Origin: Candidatus Roseilinea sp.
GTDB taxonomy: Bacteria; Chloroflexota; Anaerolineae; J036; Brachytrichaceae
DNA: 64,000 bases
Reading direction: 5' to 3'
NCBI GenBank assembly: GCA_026003755.1
Contig: BPHV01000001.1
Coordinates: forward strand, 842,393-906,392
A program made the translations under genes and the position numbers. The notes beneath the pieces were generated by a model, which worked only from the letters and a program-made list of their open reading frames with translations, searched no databases and was not told the origin of the DNA. Below, in pieces: positions 35,803-45,044 of this stretch. How positions within the stretch are numbered: the first letter of the stretch is position 1; each line of letters begins with the position of its first letter.

Positions 35803-38022
35803 TCACGGCATCGGGGGGACGAAGTCGCTGTCATCCGGCCGATACAGATAATATCGCAATTCGATCAACGTCCCGCTGACAGCATCCCCGCTCCGGGCAT
35901 CCAGCAAACGCCATGGGCTCACGTACACATCATAAGGGCGGGTGTTGTCAACGACATATATCCTGCCGTTTTGGACATACTGACCCGAGACGCCCCCCGC
36001 CTTCATCTGGTCGATCACGTCCTGATACGGCGACGGGACGAACCACGCGATTTGGTGGCCCTTATAGTGCATCAAACGCGCATTCTCCGGCCCCCATCCC
36101 ATGACAAACCGGGTGAAGTCCAGCGCCGACGCCACGCCCTCGCGCTCGGCTTGAGCGCATTTATCCATCACCTCGTCGCTTGAGACGGGCGGCGCTGCGT
36201 TGAAGGCGTGATTCGCCTGATACTTCACAATGCCGCTCAACTCCCACGGCCTGCTATTCCCCGGCAGCCGGATCTCAAAGGTGCCGCTCACCCGCCGTCC
36301 GCTGAGGTCCAAGGAAGATTCCGCGCGCTCCGGGCCCTTGTCCCATTGCGTGAGGCCGGTAATGTAATTCAGGAACAGGCCTCGAGAGTTTCTCGATGCG
36401 CGGATCAGCCCGCCGCGCAGCCCTTGTATTGTGCCAATATGGGGATAGTAGCTGAGGCTTTGCGGCTGCACCATCCAGGCGTCGCGTTGATAAAAGTGGC
36501 AGGCATCGACGCGCCCGTCCTTCACATCAAGCCGATACAAGGTGCGCGTGCGGTAATCGTTCACCCAGTTCAAGCTCAGCCTCGCCCCGTTGCCCTCGAT
36601 CGCCTGTTCGATGAACATATAGCGCGCCCCCATAGTGCGGGTTTGTTCAAGCTGATACTGGGGCGAGTAGCTCAGCCGCTCTCGAACCTGCGCCCCGACT
36701 TCCGCGACGATCTCTGGGTTAGATAAGGCCTTCTGAAACCTATCATTAATGTGGCTGACATAGAGGTTATGAATTTGGTTCTCGTCAAATTCTATATTTT
36801 TTAGCTCAAAGAGCTTCACATCGACCTTGAAATCGTTCGAGAGCACGTTGCTGAATGTGGGCGCATACAGCGTCTCCGGGATAAACTCGAGCGCGCTCCT
36901 CACCCCAAATAAGGGCGGAAGCGGCTTGACCGGTCGGCCTTCAGCGCGCGCCTTGACCATCTCGTCCACCCACAACCGAAACGGGGGGTAGTATGTGCTG
37001 AGCATATGGACGTCGTCGTTCAGCCCATATAAAGATGGTTTGGGGAGTTCTGAATAAAAGAAGGTTTGCACATTTTCATAATACTGCGTAGCTTCCCAGC
37101 GGCCCTTGCTAAAATTAAACGACACCCACACCGGGAACGACGAAATAAAAGGCCGAGAATTGCCGCAGCCGACGCCTCTCATCGTCATGATGCAGGCGTC
37201 GTCAATAGACGCCGAGACGACGTAGAATACGAACACCGCCTTGTCCCTGGGGGGATAATAAAAGCCGAGGTGATTCGCATATTGGTAGTACAAAGGGTGA
37301 TGGAACGGCGTGAGCCAATTCATGCCGCGATGGGCGCTCACGATCATATAAAGCGGGTAGAGATAATTTTTGCTGAAGGGATAGTGCGCTTCTCGTTCGG
37401 GCAACCACTTGTATCCGGTGTTGAGCGCTTCTGCGTTGAGCCGCTTGGCCAGAGCGGGTTCTTTGCGGATCAGGGCCCTGGCCTCATTGATGGGCTGGAT
37501 GTTCCATGAAAAGCGCACGGCGGCCACCGCCGCGTCCAACGCCTGCTGCACATAACATGGGTTCTCATATTCCCAGGCCGGCAGGCCGTGATACGGGTCT
37601 CGGATCGGCCTTGCTCCACCCGGGCCGTGCAGGCCCGTGCAAGGGTATCCCGCGATCAAAGTGGTCGTGTAGTTTAAGATCGGGATGATCCCGCCGGCCA
37701 CCTTCCCGTACACATCGAGCGTGGCATTCCCGAGCGGCGGCACCGGGCGCGGCATGATGAGGACATCGGCGACGTAGTAATCCGCCAAGCTCTTGATCTC
37801 TTCCCAGGGCTTCTGCGGCTGCTCCAACCGATAGTTCACCACTTTAGAGCCCGGCGAAGGGCGATGCATTTTATCCTTGTCGCTGAAGATTTTCGGCTTG
37901 TCGACCAGCCCATAGCACAAGTCGACACCTACCACGTTGGAGCAAGCCCAGGCATGCCGAGTAACCGGCGAGAAGAACACCGCGCACAAGGCGACAAAAA
38001 CGATGAGAAGTCGCTTCATCAT
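35803..38022 (-). CDS. Large secreted protein of unknown function
   Basis: About 739 residues from the ATG behind ribosome site GAGGTG. It has a signal peptide (MKRLLIVFVALCAVFFSPVT, cleavage near AWA-CS). The rest is soluble, rich in aromatic residues and poor in repeats, with no membrane span or catalytic motif that I recognise. Several Cys residues (SNVVGVDLCYG, YPCTGLHG, ENPCYVQQ, DDACIMTMRGVGCG) would fit disulfides outside the cell. It follows a smaller secreted protein by 12 bases on the same strand and forms a two-gene unit. Both sides of the unit are degraded IS elements, so it may be acquired. Confidence 0.65.
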   Translation of the reverse strand: MMKRLLIVFVALCAVFFSPVTRHAWACSNVVGVDLCYGLVDKPKIFSDKDKMHRPSPGSKVVNYRLEQPQKPWEEIKSLADYYVADVLIMPRPVPPLGNATLDVYGKVAGGIIPILNYTTTLIAGYPCTGLHGPGGARPIRDPYHGLPAWEYENPCYVQQALDAAVAAVRFSWNIQPINEARALIRKEPALAKRLNAEALNTGYKWLPEREAHYPFSKNYLYPLYMIVSAHRGMNWLTPFHHPLYYQYANHLGFYYPPRDKAVFVFYVVSASIDDACIMTMRGVGCGNSRPFISSFPVWVSFNFSKGRWEATQYYENVQTFFYSELPKPSLYGLNDDVHMLSTYYPPFRLWVDEMVKARAEGRPVKPLPPLFGVRSALEFIPETLYAPTFSNVLSNDFKVDVKLFELKNIEFDENQIHNLYVSHINDRFQKALSNPEIVAEVGAQVRERLSYSPQYQLEQTRTMGARYMFIEQAIEGNGARLSLNWVNDYRTRTLYRLDVKDGRVDACHFYQRDAWMVQPQSLSYYPHIGTIQGLRGGLIRASRNSRGLFLNYITGLTQWDKGPERAESSLDLSGRRVSGTFEIRLPGNSRPWELSGIVKYQANHAFNAAPPVSSDEVMDKCAQAEREGVASALDFTRFVMGWGPENARLMHYKGHQIAWFVPSPYQDVIDQMKAGGVSGQYVQNGRIYVVDNTRPYDVYVSPWRLLDARSGDAVSGTLIELRYYLYRPDDSDFVPPMP

Positions 38023-38034
38023 GTTACACCTCAT

Positions 38035-38724
38035 TTATTTGACATTCAAGCTGATTGAAAGGTTATCCGGTCGAATTGAGCCTTTATAGAATTTAATCGA
38101 ACGGCCGCCGTCTTCGTGTACGACGTAATACGTATTAAACGATCCCTTCCACTCCAGGACCAGCTTCTTGCCGTCGTATTCTTTGACCGTGACGGTCATT
38201 TTGCCCGGCCCGAGGAGATGTCCCGGCATCTCGCGGCCGTATACCGGGTTTACGTATATCTCGGCGGTGTGGCTGATGACCTGCGTCAGGCTGAACTGTT
38301 TGTTGCGTGATTTGGCGTCGGCGATGTCGGAGGGCGAGGGTAACCAAAGCAGGAGGCCTGCTTGAGGGTTGACGGACAAGGGGTGGGTGAGCAGGTCAGA
38401 AGTGTACCAGTAGTAAACCCGTCCGCCCTGACACAAGAAGTTGGCGTCGCTCAGGAACGGGAGGTAGAACCTCGATCGTTGCGCCGTGGTGTATAACCCG
38501 CCGCCGACTCGGAATACGCCAAACAGCTTCTCCCCACTTGCGCGTAGGTCGGTCTCGACGCGATAAACCGTGGACAAGCGGCTGCCCGGATAGAAATACG
38601 GCGGGCAAGCCTTATCCGCATTTACGGGCGGCGCGCCCGGGTCGCGGGTTTGCGCTTGCAGCGGAACGGCCGAGGCGAACAGCATGGCCGCCATCAGGGG
38701 GATGAGTTTAAGGATATTTGTCAT
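38035..38724 (-). CDS. Small secreted protein of unknown function
   Basis: The 229-aa protein starts at the ATG behind ribosome site AAGGGGCTG and has a clear signal peptide (ILKLIPLMAAMLFASAVPLQAQ). The mature part begins with a short Pro-rich stretch and CPPYFYPGSRL, then alternating beta-type segments (FGVFRVGGGLYTTAQRSRFY, GGRVYYWYTSDLL, GKKLVLEWKGSFNTYYVVHE) and ends with SISLNVK. No family is recognised. It probably works with the large secreted protein encoded directly after it. A longer open frame upstream lacks a ribosome site. Confidence 0.65.
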   Translation of the reverse strand: MTNILKLIPLMAAMLFASAVPLQAQTRDPGAPPVNADKACPPYFYPGSRLSTVYRVETDLRASGEKLFGVFRVGGGLYTTAQRSRFYLPFLSDANFLCQGGRVYYWYTSDLLTHPLSVNPQAGLLLWLPSPSDIADAKSRNKQFSLTQVISHTAEIYVNPVYGREMPGHLLGPGKMTVTVKEYDGKKLVLEWKGSFNTYYVVHEDGGRSIKFYKGSIRPDNLSISLNVK

Positions 38725-38995
38725 TTTCAGCCCCTTTTGAATTATTGATGCTCGGATGTCAAATCTCGTATCGTAACGTGCATTAGTGGAACGGATTAAG
38801 ACGCCCAACTGGTAATTATACGGACATCCGCCCAATTCTCCTTAGATTACCGGATCCGTCTCTAATCCCCCCGTCGTTTGGGATTTTAGACCAGAATGAG
38901 TTAAAATCCGATGCGCATATTGTAAATACTCGTCTCCCAAAAGTCAATACATCCCACAAAGGGGTGCCCTTGACCGCATTGGTTTCATGGGGCAT

Positions 38996-39715
38996 CCTTC
39001 CCTCCACAATACTCCGGTGGAGGGAAGGAGCTATGCCCAGGCCCAAGAAATACGTGGTGGAGCTGACCGATGAGCAACGCGCATCCTTGCTCGATCTCCT
39101 AACCCCGACTTCTGCCGCTTTCGGCGGAGGGCAAGACCGACCGGTGGATCGCCGACGCCCTAGGGTCAATCCCAAGACGGTGCGGAACATTCGGAAACGG
39201 TTCGCTGAGGAGGGGCTGGAAGCCGCCCTGCAGGAGCGACCCCGACCAGGCGCCCGGCCGAAACCGGACGGCAAACAGGAGGCGTTCCTCATCGCCCTGG
39301 CTTGCAGCAAGCCGCCGGAGAGACGGGAACACTGGACGATGCAGCTCCCGGCCAATCGGTCGGCGGCGCTGGGGATCGTGGCGTCGCTCTCCGATGAGAC
39401 GGCGCGGCGGGTGTTAAAAAACGACCTCAAGCCCTGGTAGAAGAAGCAGAGGATTTTGAGTACGAGCGTGACGGCACCTGCCATCTGTTCCTGACGTTTC
39501 AGCCCCTGACCGGGTGGAATTAGGGTTGAGATGGAGTTTTCCGTTCTGGCTCGCCGGTGCCTGAACCGGCATCTGCCGGATATCGCGACGGTGCGTCGGG
39601 AAGTCCAGGCGTGGGAAAGGAGCTCGCAACGCAGCTCAGGCCACTGTAGCATTGGCGCTTCACCACCGCAGATGCTCGGCTCAAACTTCATCGCCTGTAC
39701 TCCCAATGATCACTG
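38996..39715 (+). mobile_element. IS630-family remnant
   Basis: The transposase N-terminus from the ATG at 39033 (MPRPKKYVVELTDEQRASLL) continues with VNPKTVRNIRKRFAEEGLEA, PRPGARPKPDGKQ and SDETARRVLKNDLKPW. Pieces of the catalytic half follow: EEAEDFEYERDGTCHLF, MEFSVLARRCLNRHLPDIAT, VRREVQAWE and, in another frame, TADARLKLHRLY. At least two frameshifts and a large internal deletion are present, and the first DDE residues are gone. A perfect 12-bp stem (CCTTCCCTCCAC with GTGGAGGGAAGG, 38996-39028) precedes the gene. Confidence 0.85.
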
Positions 39716-39784
39716 TGGTCAAGTACTAGGCGCATTCAGCACGCCACCACCACGCCGACGCGTATAGACGCTTATGATGATCTG

Positions 39785-40708
39785 ATGGCTTGCGAAGCGC
39801 CCGAGCTGATCGCCGTCATCGGGCCGACGGCAGCCGGCAAGTCGGCCTATGCGATGGCGCTCGCTCCACAGGTGAACGGCGAAATCGTCTCTGCCGATTC
39901 ACGCCATGTCTATCGGCAAATGGACATCGGCACCAATAAACCGACGCCGGACGAGCAGCGACGAGTTCGCCACCACTTGCTTGATTTGCGCGACCCGCAT
40001 GAGCGTTTCTCGCTCGGCGAATACGTCGAGCTGGCGCGAACTGCCATTGCAGACATCCACGCGCGCGGCAAGACGCCGCTCTTGGTCGGCGGCACCGGCC
40101 AATACGTCCGCGCAATCCTGCGCGGTTGGCGCGTGCCCCCGGCGCCGCCTCACGACGATCTGCGGGAGAAATGGCTACGCTACGCTCAGGCGCGCGGCGC
40201 AGACGCGCTATTCGCCGAGTTGGCCGCGCGCGATCCTGATGCGGCCCGAACAATTGACCCGCGCAACATTCGACGAGTCATCCGCGCGCTCGAAGTCATC
40301 GAGGTCTCCGGCCAGCGCTGGAGCGAACTACAGAAACGCGAACCACCCGCATGGCGCACCCGGGTCATCTACGTCAATCCGCCGCGCGATGCGCTTTATG
40401 CGCGCGCCGATGCGCGCCTCGCACGCATGATCGAGCAGGGATGGCTGGCCGAGACCGAGGCGCTGCTCGACTTCCTCAGCCGGCGCGGGTTCGATGCCGA
40501 TGCCGCGTTACAGCTACCCGCCATGTCCGCGCTCGGCTATCAAGAAATGGCGCTCGTCGCCATGGGACGCATGACGCTCGACGAGGCCATCCCTGCAATC
40601 AAGCGCGCCACGCGCCGCTTCATCCGCGCGCAGGACGTCTGGTTTCGGAAGGAAGCAGCGCATGTCGCATCTACCGGCGGCGTTGCGCAAATTGTGCCTC
40701 CGCCATAG
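39785..40708 (+). CDS. miaA: tRNA dimethylallyltransferase MiaA
   Basis: Adds a dimethylallyl group to adenosine 37 of tRNAs that read codons starting with U. The 307-aa protein has the P-loop VIGPTAAGKSAYAMALA, then SADSRHVYRQMDIGTNKPTP, LLVGGTGQYVRAILRGW, DPRNIRRVIRALEVIE and YQEMALVAMGRMTLDEAI, the full MiaA pattern with normal length. It is a core gene marking the return to normal chromosome after the IS debris. Confidence 0.95.
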   Translation: MACEAPELIAVIGPTAAGKSAYAMALAPQVNGEIVSADSRHVYRQMDIGTNKPTPDEQRRVRHHLLDLRDPHERFSLGEYVELARTAIADIHARGKTPLLVGGTGQYVRAILRGWRVPPAPPHDDLREKWLRYAQARGADALFAELAARDPDAARTIDPRNIRRVIRALEVIEVSGQRWSELQKREPPAWRTRVIYVNPPRDALYARADARLARMIEQGWLAETEALLDFLSRRGFDADAALQLPAMSALGYQEMALVAMGRMTLDEAIPAIKRATRRFIRAQDVWFRKEAAHVASTGGVAQIVPPP

Positions 40709-40761
40709 CGCAGAAGACCGGATGATGAAGTCTTAACACGCTGCCGCGTAGAATCGCCGGC

Positions 40762-41550
40762 ATGACGGACATCCTGATACGGCGGCTGCACTGGGAAGGC
40801 TGCCTCAACGCGCGCGACCTGGGCGGGCTGAGCACCGGCGACGGCCGGTCCACACGATGGAGGGCGCTCGTGCGCATGGACAATCCCGGCCACCTCACCG
40901 ACGCCGGCGTCCGCGCACTGCTGGATTACGGCGTGAACACGGTCATTGACCTGCGCTATCCCACAGAGACCACCCGCTACCCGCATCTGGCCGCAGCGCT
41001 CCATTCCGCGCGCGATCGGGTGACCCTCCGGCACATCCCGCTGTTCGACGAGGCGAACCGCACCGAAGAAGACATCCTGTTCGCCCGATCACGCGACGAA
41101 TGGCATATCTACGTGCTCGACCGGCGCGGCGAGACGATCGCCGAGGTCATGCGCGCCATCGCCTATGCCGCCCCCGGCGCGGTGGTTTTTCACTGCACAG
41201 CGGGCAAGGATCGCACCGGCTTGATCGCTGCGCTGTTGCTCGACCTCCTATGCGTAGCGCGCGAGGACATTGCCCGGGACTACGCTGTGAGCGAGGAATG
41301 GCTACGTCCGCGCATCGAACAATGGCTGGAGCCGCTCGACGAAGCCCAACGCGCTTTTGCCCTCAGCCTCATGCGCACCGCGCCAGAGTATATCCAGTTC
41401 GCGCTGCGCTACGTGGACGAACGCTACGGCGGCACACGCGCCTACCTGCAAAGCATCGGCCTCTCCCCGGACGACCTGAACGCCTTGCGCGAGCGGTTGA
41501 CCGAGTCACCCGCTGAAAGGCTTCGGAAGCCCGAACGATCAAAATGCTAA
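40762..41550 (+). CDS. Tyrosine-protein phosphatase (Y_phosphatase3 type)
   Basis: The 262-aa protein has the cysteine phosphatase loop VVFHCTAGKDRTGLIAALLL (HCxxGKDRT) and an N-terminal CLNARDLGGLSTGDGRSTRW motif typical of bacterial PF13350 enzymes. These can act on phosphotyrosine or phosphoinositide. No export signal is seen, so it is cytosolic. It follows miaA by 53 bases in the same direction and overlaps the convergent membrane-protein gene by 12 bases at the 3' end. Confidence 0.88.
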   Translation: MTDILIRRLHWEGCLNARDLGGLSTGDGRSTRWRALVRMDNPGHLTDAGVRALLDYGVNTVIDLRYPTETTRYPHLAAALHSARDRVTLRHIPLFDEANRTEEDILFARSRDEWHIYVLDRRGETIAEVMRAIAYAAPGAVVFHCTAGKDRTGLIAALLLDLLCVAREDIARDYAVSEEWLRPRIEQWLEPLDEAQRAFALSLMRTAPEYIQFALRYVDERYGGTRAYLQSIGLSPDDLNALRERLTESPAERLRKPERSKC

Positions 41551-41919
41551 TTCGTAGCCCGTCATCTGAGCGCGCAGCCCAAACGCCGAGGTGAGCAGCA
41601 ATACGGCCGCGTAGAGCAGGACTGCCCCGCGGTCGTCGCGTCCGCGCGTGAACGCGAACACCGCCGGCGCGCTGATGATGACGAGTGCGCCATACAGATA
41701 ATGCACAAAGCGCACGTTCACGCCCAGCCCCATGCTAATCAACACCAAGCCGATGGCCATTTGCGCCAAGCCAAGGATAGGGCTGAGCACAATGGCGCCA
41801 AGATAGTTGCCATCCAAGCTATCGCCGCGAAAGAACTTGATCATGCCCCATAGGCCGAGGATGGCGTTGAAGAGAATCACCGCCGTCGCCAGGTTGGCGT
41901 GAATTTGTATAAGCCCCAT
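41539..41919 (-). CDS. Small four-span membrane protein of unknown function
   Basis: The 126-aa protein starts at MGLIQIHANLA and has four hydrophobic helices (LATAVILFNAILGLWGMIKF, IVLSPILGLAQMAIGLVLIS, YLYGALVIISAPAVFAFT, GAVLLYAAVLLLTSAFGLRA). An upstream in-frame start at 42006 gives a basic, unlikely extension. The family is not recognised; the pattern of a His near the N-terminus and a His before helix 3 recalls small heme or quinone membrane proteins, but this is weak. It converges with the phosphatase gene. Confidence 0.6.
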   Translation of the reverse strand: MGLIQIHANLATAVILFNAILGLWGMIKFFRGDSLDGNYLGAIVLSPILGLAQMAIGLVLISMGLGVNVRFVHYLYGALVIISAPAVFAFTRGRDDRGAVLLYAAVLLLTSAFGLRAQMTGYELAF

Positions 41920-42131
41920 CGCGCATGGATTATAGTGAGACGCCTTACGCGATGATGAAATGCCGCACAAGCGCAAGCGACGCCTGCGCCCCACCCTGGG
42001 GGCCACGCGCCCCAGTGGCTCAGGAGAAGCACCATCCGGCGATGGTAAAATAACGGGGAGAATTTGGCTTGCGCGGTCGCTCTGCGCCTTTGAGCAGATC
42101 CGCGCATTTCACGAAAGGAGTTCAAAGACAA

Positions 42132-42401
42132 GTGGCTCTCAGCAAAGGTGAGAAAGCTGCCATCATCGAGCAGTTCGCCATCAACCCCAACGACACCGGC
42201 TCGTCGGAGGTTCAAATCGCGCTGCTCACACGGCGGATCAATCAATTGAACGAGCATCTGAAAGTGCACAAGCACGATGAAAGTTCGCGTCACGGTCTGC
42301 TGGTCCTCGTCGGTAAGCGACGCGCGCACCTGAAGTACTTGGCAGCCAAGGATCCAGCCAGCTACCGCGACCTTTTGGTTAAGCTCGGACTGAGGAAGTA
42401 A
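42132..42401 (+). CDS. rpsO: 30S ribosomal protein S15
   Basis: 89-aa S15 with the full family pattern: [80 protein letters not shown]. It binds 16S rRNA in the platform of the small subunit. The start is GTG behind AAAGGAG. It lies ahead of pnp, the usual rpsO-pnp pair. Confidence 0.96.
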   Translation: MALSKGEKAAIIEQFAINPNDTGSSEVQIALLTRRINQLNEHLKVHKHDESSRHGLLVLVGKRRAHLKYLAAKDPASYRDLLVKLGLRK

Positions 42402-42413
42402 AGGTAAGTCGTA

Positions 42414-42434
42414 GAGGCACCACCCGCGTGCCTC
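42414..42434 (+). other. Stem-loop between rpsO and pnp
   Basis: GAGGCAC pairs with GTGCCTC. It could be a processing site like the one known between rpsO and pnp in E. coli. The rest of the 260-base gap holds a short cctctaa x2 repeat (42544-42557) and no gene. Confidence 0.5.
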
Positions 42435-42661
42435 CACAAGAAGGTCAGGGCGAGAGGGTAGCGGGCGTAGATGTTAGAGGCCAGCTTCGGAAATTGCCAA
42501 AGGCCGGGCAGCCTGAACTCGGCGTGCGCACTTCCGCGGTTGACCTCTAACCTCTAACCGCTCCCCTCCCTCCCGCATTGGTTCGGCGATCAACGTTGAC
42601 GCGCGATGCGTTCAAAGCATCCCGTCCGCGCATATCGTCCATTTCAGGAGAAAATTTCAAG

Positions 42662-44956
42662 ATGTCTACCGAGGTCACCCGCATCGTTGAAGCGCCGATG
42701 CCGGTCAATCACGTCTACACCGCGCGAATCGGCGAGAGGGAAATCCGCATCGAGACAGGCCGCCTGGCCCGTCAGGCTGGCGGAGCGGTGACGGCGCGCA
42801 TGGGCGACACCATGGTGCTCGCCACCGCCACGATGTCCAAATCGGTGCGGCAGGGAATTGATTTCTTCCCGCTCAGCGTGGAGTATGAGGAGCGGCTCTA
42901 CGCTGCTGGGCGCATCCCCGGCAGCTACTTCCGCCGCGAAGGCCGGCCGCCGGAGGCGGCCATTCTGATCGCCCGGCTGGTGGATCGGCCATTGCGCCCC
43001 CTGTTCCCCGACGACCTACGCAACGATGTGCAGATCATCGTGACGGCGCTGTCGCACGACCAGGTCAACGACATTGACGTGCTCGCCGTAAACGCCGCCA
43101 GCGCCGCGCTGATGGTGAGCGACGTGCCGTTCGACAACCCGGTCGGCGCCGTGCGCATCGGCCTCATCAACGGCGAGCTGATCATCAACCCGACCATCCC
43201 GGAGATGCAATATAGCGACCTGGACTTGCGCGTGGCCGGCACGAAGGACGCAATCGTCATGGTGGAGTGCGGCGCGAACGAAGTTGATGAGGCGACCATG
43301 GTACGCGCGCTCAAACTGGCGCATGACGCGATCCAGGAGTTCATCGCGATGCAGCACATCATGCGCCAAGAAGTTGGCAAGCCCAAGGCCGATTACCCCA
43401 AGTTCGGACGGGATGAGGCCTTTAACCAGCGCGTGCGCGAGGCGCTGGGCAACCGCGTTCAAGAGGCGATTGATCAAGAGCTGGAGAAGGCCGAACGACA
43501 GGCCGTCCTCGACGCGATCGAAGGCGAGGTGCTGGCCCAGATGCAGTCCATTGGCGATGTGAACGCCGACGAGCTGCACCAAGTCGTGAAAGACGTCACC
43601 AGCGAAGCCGTGCGCGCGCGCATCCTGCGCGACGGCATCCGGCCCGACGGACGCAGACCGAAGGAGATCCGGCCGATCTGGGTAGAAGTCGGCGATCACC
43701 TGAGCCCTCGCGCCCACGGCGCCGGCCTGTTCACCCGCGGCGAGACGCAGATCCTCTCGATCGTCACACTGGGCAGCAAAGCCGATGCCCAACCCCTCGA
43801 CGGCCTCTACCCCCAGGAAGAGAAGCGCTACATGCACCACTACAACTTCCCTCCCTTCTCGACGGGCGAGGCGAAGGTGCTGCGCGGCAGCAGCCGGCGC
43901 GAGATCGGTCACAGCGCACTGGCCGAGCGCGCGCTGCTGCCGGTCATTCCCGACGAAAACGAGTTCCCATACACGCTGCGCGTGGTGAGCGAGGTGTTGT
44001 CGTCGAACGGCTCCACCTCGATGGGCAGCGTATGCGGCAGCACGCTGGCGCTGATGGACGCCGGCGTACCCATCCGGGCGCCGGTGGCCGGCATTGCCAT
44101 GGGCCTGATCACCGCGCCTGGGGGCCTCTCGGAAGGATACGCCATCCTCAGCGACATCCAAGGCCTGGAAGACCACATCGGCGACATGGATTTCAAAGTC
44201 GCCGGCACCCGGAAAGGCATCACCGCGCTGCAAATGGACATCAAGATCGCCGGCCTGACGACCGAGGTGCTCGAGCAAGCGCTGGCGCAGGCGCGCGAAG
44301 GACGCCTGGCCATCCTCGAGCGCATGTTGGCAGTCATCCCCGAGCCGCGCCCAACGCTGAAGCCACATGCGCCACGCATGCTCGTCATCAACATTGACCC
44401 AGAGAAGCTCGGCACGGTCATCGGGCCCAGCGGCAAGACCGTGCGCGCCATCCAGGATCAGACCGGCGCCAAGATTGACATCGAAGACGATGGGCGAGTC
44501 TTCATCTCATCCCCCGACAGCGCCGGCGCCGAGAAAGCGCGTGAGATGATCGAGAGCATGACCGGCTCGGTCACCCTGGGCGGCATCTACACCGGCAAAG
44601 TGGTGCGCATCACGGAGTTCGGCGCGTTCGTCGAGATCATGCCAAAGACGGATGGCATGGTACATGTGTCGCAACTCAGCGATCATCCCGTGCGCAACGT
44701 GGCCGACGAAGTGAAAGTCGGTCAGGAAGTGACGGTGATGGTGATCGGCAACGATAACGGTAAAATTCGCCTCAGCCGCAGGGCCGTGCTGGAGGGCATG
44801 ACGCTGGAAGAGGCGCAGGAAGCCGATCGCGCCGGCGGACGCGGCGGCCCGCGCCGCGACAGTGGCGGACGGAACAGCCAGGGCAGCGGACGGGAGCGAG
44901 AACGTGAACGTCGCCCCCCCTTGCGCCGCAGCGGGCCGACTCGCCCACGCGGATAG
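42662..44956 (+). CDS. pnp: Polyribonucleotide nucleotidyltransferase (PNPase)
   Basis: Phosphorolytic 3'-to-5' exoribonuclease of the RNA degradosome. The 764-aa protein has two RNase PH domains (GAVTARMGDTMVLATATMSK, the FFPLSVEYEERLYAAGRIPG region, and GAGLFTRGETQILSIVTLGS with EKRYMHHYNFPPFSTGEA), followed by a KH domain (VIGPSGKTVRAIQDQTGAKI) and an S1 domain (GKVVRITEFGAFVEIMPKTD). It ends in a Gly/Arg-rich tail (GGRGGPRRDSGG). The start is the ATG after AGGAG, not the upstream GTG. Confidence 0.96.
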   Translation: MSTEVTRIVEAPMPVNHVYTARIGEREIRIETGRLARQAGGAVTARMGDTMVLATATMSKSVRQGIDFFPLSVEYEERLYAAGRIPGSYFRREGRPPEAAILIARLVDRPLRPLFPDDLRNDVQIIVTALSHDQVNDIDVLAVNAASAALMVSDVPFDNPVGAVRIGLINGELIINPTIPEMQYSDLDLRVAGTKDAIVMVECGANEVDEATMVRALKLAHDAIQEFIAMQHIMRQEVGKPKADYPKFGRDEAFNQRVREALGNRVQEAIDQELEKAERQAVLDAIEGEVLAQMQSIGDVNADELHQVVKDVTSEAVRARILRDGIRPDGRRPKEIRPIWVEVGDHLSPRAHGAGLFTRGETQILSIVTLGSKADAQPLDGLYPQEEKRYMHHYNFPPFSTGEAKVLRGSSRREIGHSALAERALLPVIPDENEFPYTLRVVSEVLSSNGSTSMGSVCGSTLALMDAGVPIRAPVAGIAMGLITAPGGLSEGYAILSDIQGLEDHIGDMDFKVAGTRKGITALQMDIKIAGLTTEVLEQALAQAREGRLAILERMLAVIPEPRPTLKPHAPRMLVINIDPEKLGTVIGPSGKTVRAIQDQTGAKIDIEDDGRVFISSPDSAGAEKAREMIESMTGSVTLGGIYTGKVVRITEFGAFVEIMPKTDGMVHVSQLSDHPVRNVADEVKVGQEVTVMVIGNDNGKIRLSRRAVLEGMTLEEAQEADRAGGRGGPRRDSGGRNSQGSGRERERERRPPLRRSGPTRPRG

Positions 44957-45044
44957 CGCGAACGCCCACCCCGCATCGCGATGATTCCTCACGGGCGGAC
45001 GCAGTCGCTGCGCCCGCCCGAATTGGGTATCATTTGCGCCCTGA

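Noticed and set aside
38816-39706. Minus-strand open frame of 296 codons opposite the IS630 remnant
   Set aside because: Shadow of the transposase remnant, which shows clear IS630 motifs in three plus-strand frames.
43016-44368. 450-codon minus-strand open frame inside pnp
   Set aside because: Mirror image of the PNPase coding frame with no family resemblance.
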